64,000 nucleotides of DNA from an uncultured Lachnospiraceae bacterium (lineage in GTDB: Bacteria; Bacillota; Clostridia; Lachnospirales; Lachnospiraceae), in the NCBI GenBank assembly GCA_910585905.1, contig CAJUID010000002.1, positions 124,001 through 188,000 of the forward strand, read 5' to 3'. Under the pieces are notes generated by a model that was not told the DNA's origin, searched no databases, and saw nothing but the letters and a program-made list of their open reading frames with translations. The position numbers were made by a program, and so were the translations under genes. Shown here in pieces: positions 35,758 to 44,891 of this stretch (positions within the stretch are counted from its first letter, which is position 1; every line of letters starts with the position of its first letter).

Positions 35758-35868
35758 ATGATGAACATTCGGAACAAAGTGCAATTATAATGTCAGGGCG
35801 TCATTCTGATATAATTTCCCACCGAAAGCTGTAATGCTTTTTATAGAGGCTGAAATAGATGATTTTGA

Positions 35869-36117
35869 AGGCTTGTTTTTGTTCCTACCGCAGCACTTAG
35901 ACAGGAAGGAACATCATATTATTATTTGCAGCCATCACGGGAAATTGAATTAGAATCTGCTCCAATTAAAGCAATATGTAGAGTGTTAGAAAATGCGGAA
36001 TTAAATTATAAAACCTGCAAAACATGGACAACAGATGGCTTTTACCGAAAAACAAAAGAAATGGTTTTTTTTACAGCAGCCATGAAAATTACAGTGCAGG
36101 CGATAACGGAGGTGTGA
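35869..36117 (+). pseudogene. Nucleoside phosphorylase remnant
   Basis: The frame reads VFVPTAALRQEGTSYYYLQP and then KTWTTDGFYRKTKEMV, which match the central part of uridine/purine nucleoside phosphorylases. A stop codon lies directly upstream (35866) and the conserved EMEC phosphate-site region is missing downstream, where the frame ends in unrelated residues. Both ends are therefore lost and no functional enzyme can be made. Confidence 0.75.
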
Positions 36118-36119
36118 TT

Positions 36120-36980
36120 ATGAGAACAGAAAATGAAATGTACGACCTTATTTTAGGCATTGCAAAAAGTGATGTCAGGATTAAAGCTGTTTATATGAAT
36201 GGTTCAAGAACAAACGAAAAAGTTCCAAAAGATATTTTTCAAGATTATGATATTGTTTATGTTGTGGAAGACACCAAAAGTTTTATAGAAGACAAAGACT
36301 GGATTAATCTTTTTGGAGAAATTTTTTACATGCAATATCCTGATGAAAATCCATATTATCCAAGTGATAAGAAAAACTCGTATGGATGGCTCATGCAATT
36401 TGCAGACGGAATTAGAATTGACTTAAGAGTGCAGTCTATTGATTACGCACTACAGCATATTCAAGATGATAAACTATGCAAAATTTTGTTAGATAAAGAA
36501 TCTATATTACCCGAAATAGAAGCAGCAACAGATTGTCAGTATTGGGTTAAAGAGCCAACGGAAGAACAATATTTAGCAGTTTGTAATGAGTTTTGGTGGT
36601 GTACCAATAATATAGCAAAAGGATTATGGCGGGAGGAGATTCCTTATGTACAGGACATGACAAATCATGTTGTAAGAGCTCAGCTTATTACTATGTTAAA
36701 TTGGAAAGTTGGTATCTTAACAGAATGGTCAGTAAGCACCGGAAAATCATCAAAATATCTGTATAAGTGGCTTTCAGATGAAGAATGGCAAATGTTTATG
36801 GCAACTTATTTCGATGCGAATATTGATAATGCATGGAAGTCTGTTTTGGGTATGTGCGAGTTGTTTAGCATCGCGGCACAGTTTGTTGGGAAGAAACTTG
36901 GATGGGAATATAATGAAAAAGAGGGGAAAGCGGCCAGGGCTTTCTTGGAATATGTACACCAATTACCAAGGAATAGATGA
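36120..36980 (+). CDS. Aminoglycoside 6-adenylyltransferase, ANT(6)-like
   Basis: Protein of 286 residues. The nucleotidyltransferase motif is VYMNGSRTN followed by QDYDIVYVV, whose two Asp bind metal, and IRIDLRVQSID adds the third. The C-terminal helical domain (WWCTNNIAKGLWREEIPY, MLNWKVGILT) matches ANT(6)/AadK/AadE enzymes that adenylylate streptomycin. Resistance is inferred from the family. GGAGG 7 nt ahead of the ATG at 36120 fixes the start; the open frame upstream runs through the phosphorylase remnant. This insertion beside a broken gene suggests transfer. Confidence 0.86.
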   Translation: MRTENEMYDLILGIAKSDVRIKAVYMNGSRTNEKVPKDIFQDYDIVYVVEDTKSFIEDKDWINLFGEIFYMQYPDENPYYPSDKKNSYGWLMQFADGIRIDLRVQSIDYALQHIQDDKLCKILLDKESILPEIEAATDCQYWVKEPTEEQYLAVCNEFWWCTNNIAKGLWREEIPYVQDMTNHVVRAQLITMLNWKVGILTEWSVSTGKSSKYLYKWLSDEEWQMFMATYFDANIDNAWKSVLGMCELFSIAAQFVGKKLGWEYNEKEGKAARAFLEYVHQLPRNR

Positions 36981-37468
36981 TATATGGATTCGCATTTACA
37001 ATGTATATACATAGTTATTGCCCTTTTCTTTTTTGTTACTTTTGATACCATTCTGAAACACTTCTTTCAGAGTCATTTCAAAAAGGGAACAAATCATTTC
37101 TGATTCAATCCCTTCCTTTCATTTTTGATATGAATATATAGAAAAAGAGATACCGAAGTACCTCTTAATCATCAAGCTATGCAACCTTTGTATAATTGAT
37201 TACTGAGATCTCCTGCATAAGCTGTTTGGCTGTGTTCACTAACTTCTCTAACTGTCGTGCTGTTTCATCTGAATAATATTTTGCGCCGCACTGCGCACAC
37301 TCTTCACAGGGGACATTTTTCACGATAATCACACATTCCTTACAATTGGCTTTTTGGCTTCTACAGGTAAAGTTACATTATCGTTGTTAAAACATGGGGG
37401 TTGATTTTATCTGAATTCTGTTTTAAAATGAATTCTAAGCGTATATAAATGAATAAGGAGACAGTTGT
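36981..37468. other. Intergenic stretch after the ANT(6) gene
   Basis: Nearly 490 bases. The right half contains a broken zinc-finger gene on the minus strand (listed separately). The left half holds only low-complexity T-rich sequence and no supported gene. Confidence 0.5.
37177..37377 (-). pseudogene. YgiT-type zinc-finger protein remnant
   Basis: The minus-strand frame encodes NCKECVIIVKNVPCEECAQC followed by GAKYYSDETARQLEKLVNTA and ends ISVINYTKVA-stop. This is the C-terminal part of YgiT/MqsA-like zinc-finger proteins, often antitoxin partners. No start codon is available: a stop lies directly before the first Cys motif. It is a 5'-truncated leftover, and no toxin gene is seen beside it. 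Confidence 0.7.
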
Positions 37469-37831
37469 ATGGAGAAATGTATTTTAGTAGTTGACGACGA
37501 TGCGATGAATTTAAAGAGGACAAAAATAATTCTTCAAAATTATTATGATGTGCTTTTTGCAAAATCAGGAGAGGAAGCTTTGCATATGTTAAAAAGTGAA
37601 AAAATAGATATGGTTCTTCTTGATATTGCAATGCCCAACATGAATGGGATTGAAACGTTTGAACGCATGAGAGATGATGCTATTGATATTCCCGTGATTT
37701 TCCTGACGGCATCGGGTGACGAGGATGACGTACTAGATGCGCTTAGCTTGGGAGCTGTTAATTATCTGAAAAAGCCATATATACCACAGGAATTGCTAAA
37801 ACGAATTGCAAAGGGGTTTGAGAAAAAATGA
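37469..37831 (+). CDS. Stand-alone receiver (CheY-like) response regulator
   Basis: Protein of 120 residues consisting only of a receiver domain: LVVDDDAMN acidic pair, phospho-acceptor Asp in MVLLDIAMPNMNG, Thr in VIFLTASG, Lys in LKKPYI. It has no output domain, so it probably acts by protein contact or as a phosphate carrier in a relay. The stop overlaps the hybrid kinase start by 4 bp (ATGA), so they are translationally coupled. AAGGAGA lies 8 nt before the ATG. Confidence 0.88.
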   Translation: MEKCILVVDDDAMNLKRTKIILQNYYDVLFAKSGEEALHMLKSEKIDMVLLDIAMPNMNGIETFERMRDDAIDIPVIFLTASGDEDDVLDALSLGAVNYLKKPYIPQELLKRIAKGFEKK

Positions 37832-40341
37832 GAACGGAAGAGCAGACAAGTATGCATCTGCTTTTGGCAAGTATTATTACCGTGTTTGGCGTGATGCTGA
37901 TTTTTGCTACGATAGTTATGTCATGGGAGTCTTGGATGATTCCGATTATTGTAATTGGTAGTTCTGCTGTGTGGTGTCTGCATATTGGAAGATCTGGCTC
38001 CAATGTTTTATATGAAAATTTGTGTATTGGACTTCTGATGATCGGATTTTTTTTCTTTGCTGTACACCAAGCCGTTTTGTTTGAAATATCTGCTGTGGCT
38101 TGTATGTTGGTTCTTATTTTTTCCATGTTTGACAGAAAACGTTTGCTGTATATGACGATTGTGCTGTATTTGTTTTCGCTGTTATATCATTTTTTGCTTT
38201 TACATACCATCTCTCTTGATATGGGTTATCAAAACATGGTGCGGCTGGGAATTGGCGGTGTGATAGTATTTGGTGCGGCAGCGATTGCAAGGTACCGAAT
38301 TAACAGAAGAAACAGCGCAAGAAAACATTATGACAACACACTTGCTCAATTAGAAAAGGCAGGAAGGCAAAACGCTGATTTTATGTCAAATGTATCCCAC
38401 GAACTTAGGACGCCTATTAACATGGTTATTGGAATCAGTGAAGTTACACTGGAAAAAAACATTTCACCAGAAATTTTAGAAGACATACGGTCCATACAAA
38501 TGGCCGGAAAACGTCTGTCCAATCAAATTAATAATATTTTAGATTATACAGAGATTGTGGAAGGCACACTTACTGCAGCAAAAGAAGAATATATGATCAC
38601 ATCTCTGCTTAACGATGTCATCACCACAATTGCTATGCAAAACAGCAGACAGCAACTGGAAATTGTGTTCGATATGAATCCCAGAATGCCCACAGTACTG
38701 ATTGGGGATGCCGAAAAAATTTCACATGTACTAAAAATTCTAGTAGAAAATTCCATCAAATTTACAGAAGAGGGCGGCATTGACATCTGTATTGATTATC
38801 GTAAAGAAAGTTATGGCATTAACTTGATTATAGATATTTACGATACCGGAATTGGCATGACGGATTCTCAGATTACGCAGATGTGTAACGATTTTTATCA
38901 GGCAGAATCTGGAAGCGATCGTTATGCCAGTGGACTTGGACTTGGACTTCCAATTGCAAGAGGCCTTCTTCATGCCATGGGTGGATTTATTCATTTTGAC
39001 AGTAAATCGCAGGAAGGTTTACAGACTCACATCGTTATCCCTCAGGAAGTGAAAGACCATACGCCAAGTATGTCTATTTCCAATGTAGAAAGTATCTGTG
39101 TCGCATGTTATTTCAGAACCGAAAAATACAGCTGTGACGAAGTAAGAGGCTACTATGACAAAATGATTTTACATATGATAGAAGGACTTAACATCAAAGG
39201 ATATCAGACCCATAATTTTGACGGACTGCTAAAATTGCTGAAACATCATAAAGTGACCCATTTGTTTATAGCACAGATGGAATATGAAGAGAACAGTTCT
39301 TATTATGAAAATCTTCCGAAAGACATTCAAGTTGTAATCATTGCTAATAAAGATTTTTCCTTGCACAGCAACAGCAGACTGCTTGTGCTCCGCAAACCAT
39401 TTTTTGCTCTTTCCGTTGTAAATCTGTTAAACGGAGAAGCAAAAGAAAATAGATTCGAGGAAGCGCAGGCCGCAGGCCGCAGACCGTTTTCCTGTGTCGA
39501 TGTGCATGTTTTAGTTGTAGATGACGAAGAGATGAATCTTTTAGTGGCAAAAGGTGTTTTAGGAAGCTATGGCATACAGGTAGATACTTGCCTAAGCGGC
39601 AGGGAAGCAATTACACGATGCCAAACCAATACCTATGATATTGTTTTTTTGGATCATATGATGCCTGGTTTTGACGGTGTGGAAACACTTAGGCAAATTC
39701 GGGAAATTAACAATGGAATTTATCAGGATTTGCCAATCATTGCTTTAACTGCAAATACCATCAGTGGAGCAAGGGAAATGTTTCGATACGAGGGCTTTAC
39801 AGAGTTTATACCAAAACCGATTGAACGGGCTGTTTTAGAAAGAGTACTGCGCAAATGCCTTCCTAAAAATAGCATTCAATATCATACTGCATTTTTAAAT
39901 TCCAATTATGTTCATACAGAAAAAGATATATCCGAAAATTTCCCATCCAATGAACAGATACCAGAAGAAACAGGGTCAGACTCCCCGCTTTTGTCTTTAA
40001 ACGACCTTGCGCAATATGGCATCAATGTGCAATTGGGGTTGGATTATTGTTCAGGGGAAAAAGATTTTTATATGGAAATGCTTGAAACGTTCTTGTCTCA
40101 ATATGCAGAAAAAAAAGAGGAAATCGTTTCCCTATATGAAGCTGCGGATTGGGCCAATTACGCAATTAAAGTTCATGCATTAAAAAGCACATCATTAACG
40201 ATTGGTGCAGAACAGCTTTCTGAATGTGCAAAGGCACTAGAAAAGGCTGGAAAGGAAGAAGATGTGGACTATATCCAAGAAAACCATGCCCTGCTGCTTG
40301 AGTTGTATGATAAAATTTGTAAAACCATTGACAAAATATAG
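37828..40341 (+). CDS. Hybrid sensor histidine kinase with REC and Hpt domains
   Basis: Protein of 837 residues. Five or six helices (about 10-160) without a large outer domain, then HisKA (NVSHELRTPIN, His near 191), HATPase (SGLGLGLPIARG), a degenerate receiver lacking its Asp (THLFIAQMEY), a complete receiver (VLVVDDEEMN, VFLDHMMPG, FIPKPI), and a C-terminal Hpt domain with phospho-His in KVHALKSTS (near 785). The chain His-Asp-His allows a full phosphorelay in one protein; the final acceptor could be the overlapping CheY-like protein upstream. The signal is unknown. Confidence 0.88.
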   Translation: MRTEEQTSMHLLLASIITVFGVMLIFATIVMSWESWMIPIIVIGSSAVWCLHIGRSGSNVLYENLCIGLLMIGFFFFAVHQAVLFEISAVACMLVLIFSMFDRKRLLYMTIVLYLFSLLYHFLLLHTISLDMGYQNMVRLGIGGVIVFGAAAIARYRINRRNSARKHYDNTLAQLEKAGRQNADFMSNVSHELRTPINMVIGISEVTLEKNISPEILEDIRSIQMAGKRLSNQINNILDYTEIVEGTLTAAKEEYMITSLLNDVITTIAMQNSRQQLEIVFDMNPRMPTVLIGDAEKISHVLKILVENSIKFTEEGGIDICIDYRKESYGINLIIDIYDTGIGMTDSQITQMCNDFYQAESGSDRYASGLGLGLPIARGLLHAMGGFIHFDSKSQEGLQTHIVIPQEVKDHTPSMSISNVESICVACYFRTEKYSCDEVRGYYDKMILHMIEGLNIKGYQTHNFDGLLKLLKHHKVTHLFIAQMEYEENSSYYENLPKDIQVVIIANKDFSLHSNSRLLVLRKPFFALSVVNLLNGEAKENRFEEAQAAGRRPFSCVDVHVLVVDDEEMNLLVAKGVLGSYGIQVDTCLSGREAITRCQTNTYDIVFLDHMMPGFDGVETLRQIREINNGIYQDLPIIALTANTISGAREMFRYEGFTEFIPKPIERAVLERVLRKCLPKNSIQYHTAFLNSNYVHTEKDISENFPSNEQIPEETGSDSPLLSLNDLAQYGINVQLGLDYCSGEKDFYMEMLETFLSQYAEKKEEIVSLYEAADWANYAIKVHALKSTSLTIGAEQLSECAKALEKAGKEEDVDYIQENHALLLELYDKICKTIDKI

Positions 40342-40391
40342 CTTTTGTTGCTTTTTTGATAGAATCCGGTTTTGAGAGGAGGAAATGCTGC

Positions 40392-43097
40392 GTGTTTAAA
40401 AAATGGCTGGAACTAATCTTTGACCATAAGATTAGTCTGCGGGAGCGTATGTTCCGCATAGCTACGGGCATATGTATGGTCGCATTAATATTTATTTTGC
40501 CTATGGGCAGAAACCTTTTCAATATACTGCTTTTAATAGTGAGCCTAATTGCTATTGCGCTGATTGTAAAATTTAGTATTCAAAAAAAATGTATCAATGC
40601 AGGAGCTACATTTATTTCGGTATTGTTCCTTATTCTTTTTCCATTAAGTTTTTTTTCAGCAGGTGGATTTTACAGTGGAATGCCAGAATGGTTTGTGCTT
40701 TGTTTTATTTATATCAGCATAACCTTGGAAGGAAAACGGAAAGCTATATTTTTCCTGCTTTGTACGGCAGAAACCCTGCTCTGCTACTATGTTGCCTATT
40801 ATTTTCCGGAATACGTTGCACAAAATATCCAGAAACATACCTTTTTTGATTCCGCAAATTCCGTTATTATGGTAGGCGCATTAACGAGCGTATTGCTTTT
40901 ATTTCTAAACCGATTGTATGAAGAGGAAAATAAGACTTCGATACAGCAGAAAAAGGAAATTGAAGAATTAAACAAGGCGGAAAATCATTTCTTCTCTAGT
41001 ATGAGCCATGAAATTCGGACTCCCATCAACACAATTATTGGATTAAATGAAATTATTCTAAGAGGCGATATTTCAGAAGACGTTGCTGAAAATGCCAGAA
41101 ATATCCAGGGCGCCAGCAAAATGTTACTTACATTGATCAATGATATTTTGGATTTATCTAAGATCAAATCAGGAAAAATGGATATTGTAAATGTGTCCTA
41201 TGAAACAGGAGCCCTTTTTTCTGAGATTGTCAATATGATCTGGATTAAAGCAAAAGAAAAAGGCCTGGATTTTCAGCTGCATGTAGATTCTTCCATTCCA
41301 AGTATGCTCTGTGGCGACGAAATTCGCATTAAACAGGTACTAATCAATTTACTAAACAACGCCGTGAAATATACAAGTGAAGGTTATGTTTCTCTCTCCG
41401 TTCGCTGCGAACGGCTGACACTAAATCGGGTACGTGTATGGTACACTGTGGAGGATACTGGATTGGGTGTAAAAAAAGAGAACATACCATATCTTTTCAA
41501 TGCATTTAAAAGAGTAGATGAAGAAAAGAACAGGCATATTGAAGGAACCGGACTTGGACTTAGCATTGTGCATCAGCTCGTGGAATTGATGGGAGGCGAG
41601 ATTAGTGTGAACAGCGTTTATACAAAAGGATCTGTTTTCGTCGTTATGCTAGAACAAGATATTATTGAAAATGAAGCGTTGGGAACATTTACTTTGTCTT
41701 CCCGTACCAGAGTTCATGACACAGAGCAATATCAGCAGAGTTTTGAGGCTCCAGAAGCGCATATTCTCGTAGTAGATGACAATGAAATGAATCTGATGGT
41801 TGTGCGTAAGCTTCTTTTAGAAACAAAAATTCAGATAGATACCGCGGCAAGCGCAGCCGAATGCCTCAAACTGACGCAAATTCAGCATTATGATGGAATA
41901 TTGATGGATCACCTGATGCCAGAAATGGATGGGATTACTTGTCTCCATGCTCTTCGTGCGCAGAGGGGAGGATTGTGCCAAGATACGCCTGTCATTGCAC
42001 TAACTGCTAATGCCGGAAGCAGCAATCAGCTTCTTTATCGAAAAGAAGGATTCAGCGGTTATTTGGCAAAACCAGTTAGCGGTGCGCTGCTGGAAGCGGC
42101 TATGCTTAGTATTCTTCCTAAAGAACTGGTGGAACTAAACGAAGATATCAACCAATCAGAAATCGGAAAAGATGTCTTAATCTTTGAACAAGCCAAAAGA
42201 CGTTCCTTGATTGTAACAACGGACAGCGTATGTGATCTGCCAGAATCTTTGATAAAAGAATTTGGCATTTACGTATGCCCTTACTATGTCTGTACAGAAG
42301 AAGGACGGTTTCTAGATGAAATTGAACTTGGGGCGGATGAGCTTTTAGAACATATATCCGCCGGAAAAGTCGGTTTCTCCCAGGCTCCCACAGAAAAAGA
42401 TTACGAACGGTTTTTTGCAGAAAGATTAACGGAAGCGCAAAACATTATACATATTACGATGGCCAAACATGTTAGTCAGGGATATGAAAATGCGCTTGAA
42501 GCTGCAAAATCTTTTGAAAATGTCACTGTAATAGATTCTGGGCATCTCTCGAGCAGTATGGGATTATCTGTTTTGTATGCCGCTTATATGGCAGAAAAAC
42601 ACGCTTCAAAAACGGAAATTATAAGAACAATAAAAAAATTAAGACGTTATATCTCTTCAGCTTTTATTATAGACAGCACACATATGATGTGCCATGCAGG
42701 AAGAATACCTAAACGAATACAAATTCTCTGCGACACGCTTCTGCTGCATCCCATTATTGTGCTTAAAAAAAGTAAAATGGTCGTTGGTAGTATGGAGATA
42801 GGCAGTTTTGCACATGTTGCAAAACGTTATGTCCGAAAAGTCTTTTTGGATTCCAGAAATATTGATCGGCGGATTTTATTTATTACATATGCCGGAATGA
42901 ACGATGAAATGCTGCAGTATATTCAAGAGCTTGTACGCCAATATTGTCCGTTTAAACATGTTTATCTGCAGAAGGCGTCTTCCGCAATTGCAAGTAACTG
43001 TGGTCCTCGTTCGTTTGGCCTTCTGTTTATGAAAAAAAATGATGTAGAAATTTCCTTTTCCGATGCATCCGAAGAGATAATAGAAAATAACTCTTAA
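40392..43097 (+). CDS. Hybrid histidine kinase-receiver fused to a DegV lipid-binding domain
   Basis: Protein of 901 residues: five or six helices (about 20-170), HisKA (SSMSHEIRTPIN, His near 206), HATPase (GTGLGLSIVHQ), receiver (ILVVDDNEMN, Asp near 506 in GILMDHLMPEMDG), and from about 604 a complete DegV/EDD domain (VTTDSVCDLPESL, GFSQAPTEKDYE, VTVIDSGHLSSSMGLS, CHAGRIPKR). DegV proteins bind fatty acids, and as FakB present them to a kinase. The fusion suggests that lipid state gates signalling. AGGAGG lies 9 nt before a GTG at 40392, so GTG is the start. It follows the first hybrid kinase by 50 bp. Confidence 0.87.
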   Translation: MFKKWLELIFDHKISLRERMFRIATGICMVALIFILPMGRNLFNILLLIVSLIAIALIVKFSIQKKCINAGATFISVLFLILFPLSFFSAGGFYSGMPEWFVLCFIYISITLEGKRKAIFFLLCTAETLLCYYVAYYFPEYVAQNIQKHTFFDSANSVIMVGALTSVLLLFLNRLYEEENKTSIQQKKEIEELNKAENHFFSSMSHEIRTPINTIIGLNEIILRGDISEDVAENARNIQGASKMLLTLINDILDLSKIKSGKMDIVNVSYETGALFSEIVNMIWIKAKEKGLDFQLHVDSSIPSMLCGDEIRIKQVLINLLNNAVKYTSEGYVSLSVRCERLTLNRVRVWYTVEDTGLGVKKENIPYLFNAFKRVDEEKNRHIEGTGLGLSIVHQLVELMGGEISVNSVYTKGSVFVVMLEQDIIENEALGTFTLSSRTRVHDTEQYQQSFEAPEAHILVVDDNEMNLMVVRKLLLETKIQIDTAASAAECLKLTQIQHYDGILMDHLMPEMDGITCLHALRAQRGGLCQDTPVIALTANAGSSNQLLYRKEGFSGYLAKPVSGALLEAAMLSILPKELVELNEDINQSEIGKDVLIFEQAKRRSLIVTTDSVCDLPESLIKEFGIYVCPYYVCTEEGRFLDEIELGADELLEHISAGKVGFSQAPTEKDYERFFAERLTEAQNIIHITMAKHVSQGYENALEAAKSFENVTVIDSGHLSSSMGLSVLYAAYMAEKHASKTEIIRTIKKLRRYISSAFIIDSTHMMCHAGRIPKRIQILCDTLLLHPIIVLKKSKMVVGSMEIGSFAHVAKRYVRKVFLDSRNIDRRILFITYAGMNDEMLQYIQELVRQYCPFKHVYLQKASSAIASNCGPRSFGLLFMKKNDVEISFSDASEEIIENNS

Positions 43098-43139
43098 ATT
43101 ATTTTATGGAAGAATGCAACTGACTTTCCTCTTAATGGT

Positions 43140-43180
43140 AAAATGCCTACACTTTAAAAATAGAGTGCAGGCATTTTTCT
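43140..43180 (+). terminator. Terminator of the phosphorelay operon
   Basis: AAAATGCCTACACT and AGTGCAGGCATTTTT form the stem around a short A-rich loop, with a T run at the end, about 45 bp after the DegV-fusion stop. Confidence 0.88.
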
Positions 43181-43508
43181 ATACTCATAAACCATCTTAA
43201 TTTCTGCAAGAAAGAATAGATTATATAATAGCTAATTGATGCTTTTAAAAATTCTAAACCTTGATTTATAATTTTTTGGTATCTTTTTTCATTTACATTT
43301 TTTAGCCAGGCGATTTTTCCTGAGATTATCAAGATACCAATCAAACCAATTTCCTTTCTGTCACGCAAACGAAATGGCAAGGCGCATAAGGAAAATGCGC
43401 TCGCTGAGCACAAGAAAAGACGGTACAGCCCTTGTATTCGGGGCTATACCGCCTAATCTGAAATTATCTTTCTCTAACCGTAAATATTTAGTATTACGGG
43501 CTTTTTTC
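43181..43508. other. Intergenic stretch before the rubrerythrin gene end
   Basis: It holds the rubrerythrin terminator (43412-43451) and an 88-codon minus-strand frame (43147-43413) without ribosome site, overlapping the other terminator. That frame is probably the decayed end of an unknown gene. Nothing else is seen. Confidence 0.4.
43412..43451 (-). terminator. Terminator of the rubrerythrin gene
   Basis: On the minus strand CGGTATAGCCC and GGGCTGTACCG form the stem, followed by TCTTTTCTT. It is 58-97 bp past the rubrerythrin stop. Confidence 0.8.
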
Positions 43509-44051
43509 TTATCCAAAATACCTTTTTAATAACCCTTCAAATGCCTTGCCGTGTCTAGCCTCATCTCTTGCCATTTCATGTACAGTGTCGTGAATTGCGT
43601 CAAGATTTGCAGCTTTTGCCTTCTTAGCTAACTCAAACTTTCCTGCTGTTGCACCGCATTCAGCTTCTACGCGCATCTCAAGGTTTTTCTTTGTGCTGTC
43701 TGTAACAACTTCACCAAGTAATTCAGCGAATTTTGCAGCATGTTCAGCTTCCTCATACGCAGCTTTTTCCCAGTAAAGGCCAATTTCAGGATAACCTTCG
43801 CGGTGAGCAACTCTAGACATTGCAAGATACATACCTACTTCTGAACATTCGCCATTAAAGTTATCGCGGAGTCCCTGAAGAATCTCCTCATCAACACCCT
43901 GCGCAACACCAACGATATGTTCAGCAGCCCATGACATTTCACCAGTCTGCTCTTTAAACTTATCAGCTCCAACTCCACACTGAGGACATTTCTCTGGAGC
44001 AGCATCCCCCTCATAAACATAACCACATACAGAACATACAAATTTTGCCAT
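43509..44051 (-). CDS. rbr: Reverse rubrerythrin (N-terminal rubredoxin, ferritin-like diiron domain)
   Basis: Protein of 180 residues. The rubredoxin domain comes first ([10 protein letters not shown] and CPQCG, four Cys for one iron), followed by a four-helix ferritin-like diiron domain with Glu/His ligands ([42 protein letters not shown]). This reversed order is common in clostridia and the protein reduces hydrogen peroxide. A strong promoter with an inverted repeat lies upstream, and a PerR-type repressor gene about 165 bp upstream on the same strand probably controls it. Confidence 0.93.
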   Translation of the reverse strand: MAKFVCSVCGYVYEGDAAPEKCPQCGVGADKFKEQTGEMSWAAEHIVGVAQGVDEEILQGLRDNFNGECSEVGMYLAMSRVAHREGYPEIGLYWEKAAYEEAEHAAKFAELLGEVVTDSTKKNLEMRVEAECGATAGKFELAKKAKAANLDAIHDTVHEMARDEARHGKAFEGLLKRYFG

Positions 44052-44097
44052 AATTGAATTCTCCTTTTCTTTATATAATTTTTTTATTAATATCGCC

Positions 44098-44154
44098 TAA
44101 TCAGTAATGGTTACTGATTAATGAGTATTATAACATGTTTTCACAGAATGTCAA
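44098..44154 (-). promoter_or_regulatory. Rubrerythrin promoter and inverted repeat
   Basis: On the minus strand TTGACA (44154-44149), 16 bp, TATAAT (44132-44127). Just downstream is a perfect inverted repeat, TAATCAGTAA-TGG-TTACTGATTA (44098-44120). The repeat is a candidate operator for the PerR-like repressor or a 5' RNA hairpin. It differs from the TAATGATAATCATTA box before perR. Confidence 0.8.
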
Positions 44155-44216
44155 CAGCTTTTTTAAAATTTTTAAACTGTTAAATTTTTCAATCTAAAAC
44201 ATGCCCTATAAGTAAT

Positions 44217-44612
44217 TTAATCTAAATGATTTTTCTGGCAATCCTCACATAAACCGCGAAAATATATAACATGATCTTCAATCATTCCGCTAAAACCTGC
44301 ATTCGCAATGATATCGATATGGTCTATTCCATCCATTTCTAAATCAATTATGCTTCCGCAGCTTCTACAGAGAAAGTGGTTATGCGGGGCAGTTTTTCCA
44401 TCAAAATGTTCAAAACCGTCCCCGCAGTTAATGCGGAGAGCCTCGCCGTGTTCTACCAGAAAGTTTAAGTTTCGGTAGACTGTGCCAAGGCTGATGTTCG
44501 GGAAATCCTTTTTTAAATCATCATATACTGTTTCTGCGGTGGGATGTGCCGTGGTAGACATCAAATACGATTTGATTGCTTCGCGCTGTCTGCTGCGTCT
44601 GACCGTTGCCAT
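44217..44612 (-). CDS. perR: PerR-type Fur family repressor
   Basis: Protein of 131 residues. The DNA-binding region contains HPTAETVYDDL and LGTVYRNLNFLVEHG; the structural zinc is held by CRSCG and CEDC. PerR is preferred to Fur for three reasons: the regulatory-site His in HPTA is kept, the position of Bacillus Asp104 is Asp (CGSIIDLE) where Fur has Glu, and the gene lies beside rubrerythrin. PerR senses peroxide by metal-catalysed His oxidation. AGGAGG 6 nt before the ATG at 44612 gives the start. Confidence 0.87.
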   Translation of the reverse strand: MATVRRSRQREAIKSYLMSTTAHPTAETVYDDLKKDFPNISLGTVYRNLNFLVEHGEALRINCGDGFEHFDGKTAPHNHFLCRSCGSIIDLEMDGIDHIDIIANAGFSGMIEDHVIYFRGLCEDCQKNHLD

Positions 44613-44626
44613 GGTACACCTCCTGT

Positions 44627-44650
44627 TAATGATAATCATTATTATTATAA
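44627..44650 (-). promoter_or_regulatory. Fur/Per box before perR
   Basis: TAATGATAATCATTATTATTATAA, with the palindrome AATGATAATCATT at its left end, matches Fur/Per-box sequences. It lies just ahead of the perR ribosome site, which suggests autoregulation. Confidence 0.8.
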
Positions 44651-44770
44651 CTTTTTTTGGAATTTTGTCAATATTGAGGGCTAGAAAAGTCAAAAACAGC
44701 ATTTTTATGTTTTGTAGTTTTTTGTTTCAAGATGGTGAGTTTTGTTCCAAAAAGAAATTGCAGCCATGTT

Positions 44771-44799
44771 TTGCAAAAATCATGGAATTGTTATATATT
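44771..44799 (+). promoter_or_regulatory. Promoter of the ClC gene
   Basis: TTGCAA (44771), 17 bp, TATATT (44794), about 90 bp ahead of the ClC start. Confidence 0.6.
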
Positions 44800-44891
44800 A
44801 TCTGTAGCATCGTTTCCTATATATAAGAAAGGGCAATAGAGAAAAGCTGCGGGATTTAACAGCCGAAGTAATAATAATATCATGGAGGATA

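Noticed and set aside
36024..36119. N-terminal extension of the ANT(6)-like protein
   Set aside because: The extension overlaps the nucleoside phosphorylase remnant in another frame; a good ribosome site supports the ATG at 36120.
43147..43413. 88-codon minus-strand frame after the DegV-fusion gene
   Set aside because: It overlaps the phosphorelay terminator and begins inside the rubrerythrin terminator; there is no ribosome site.
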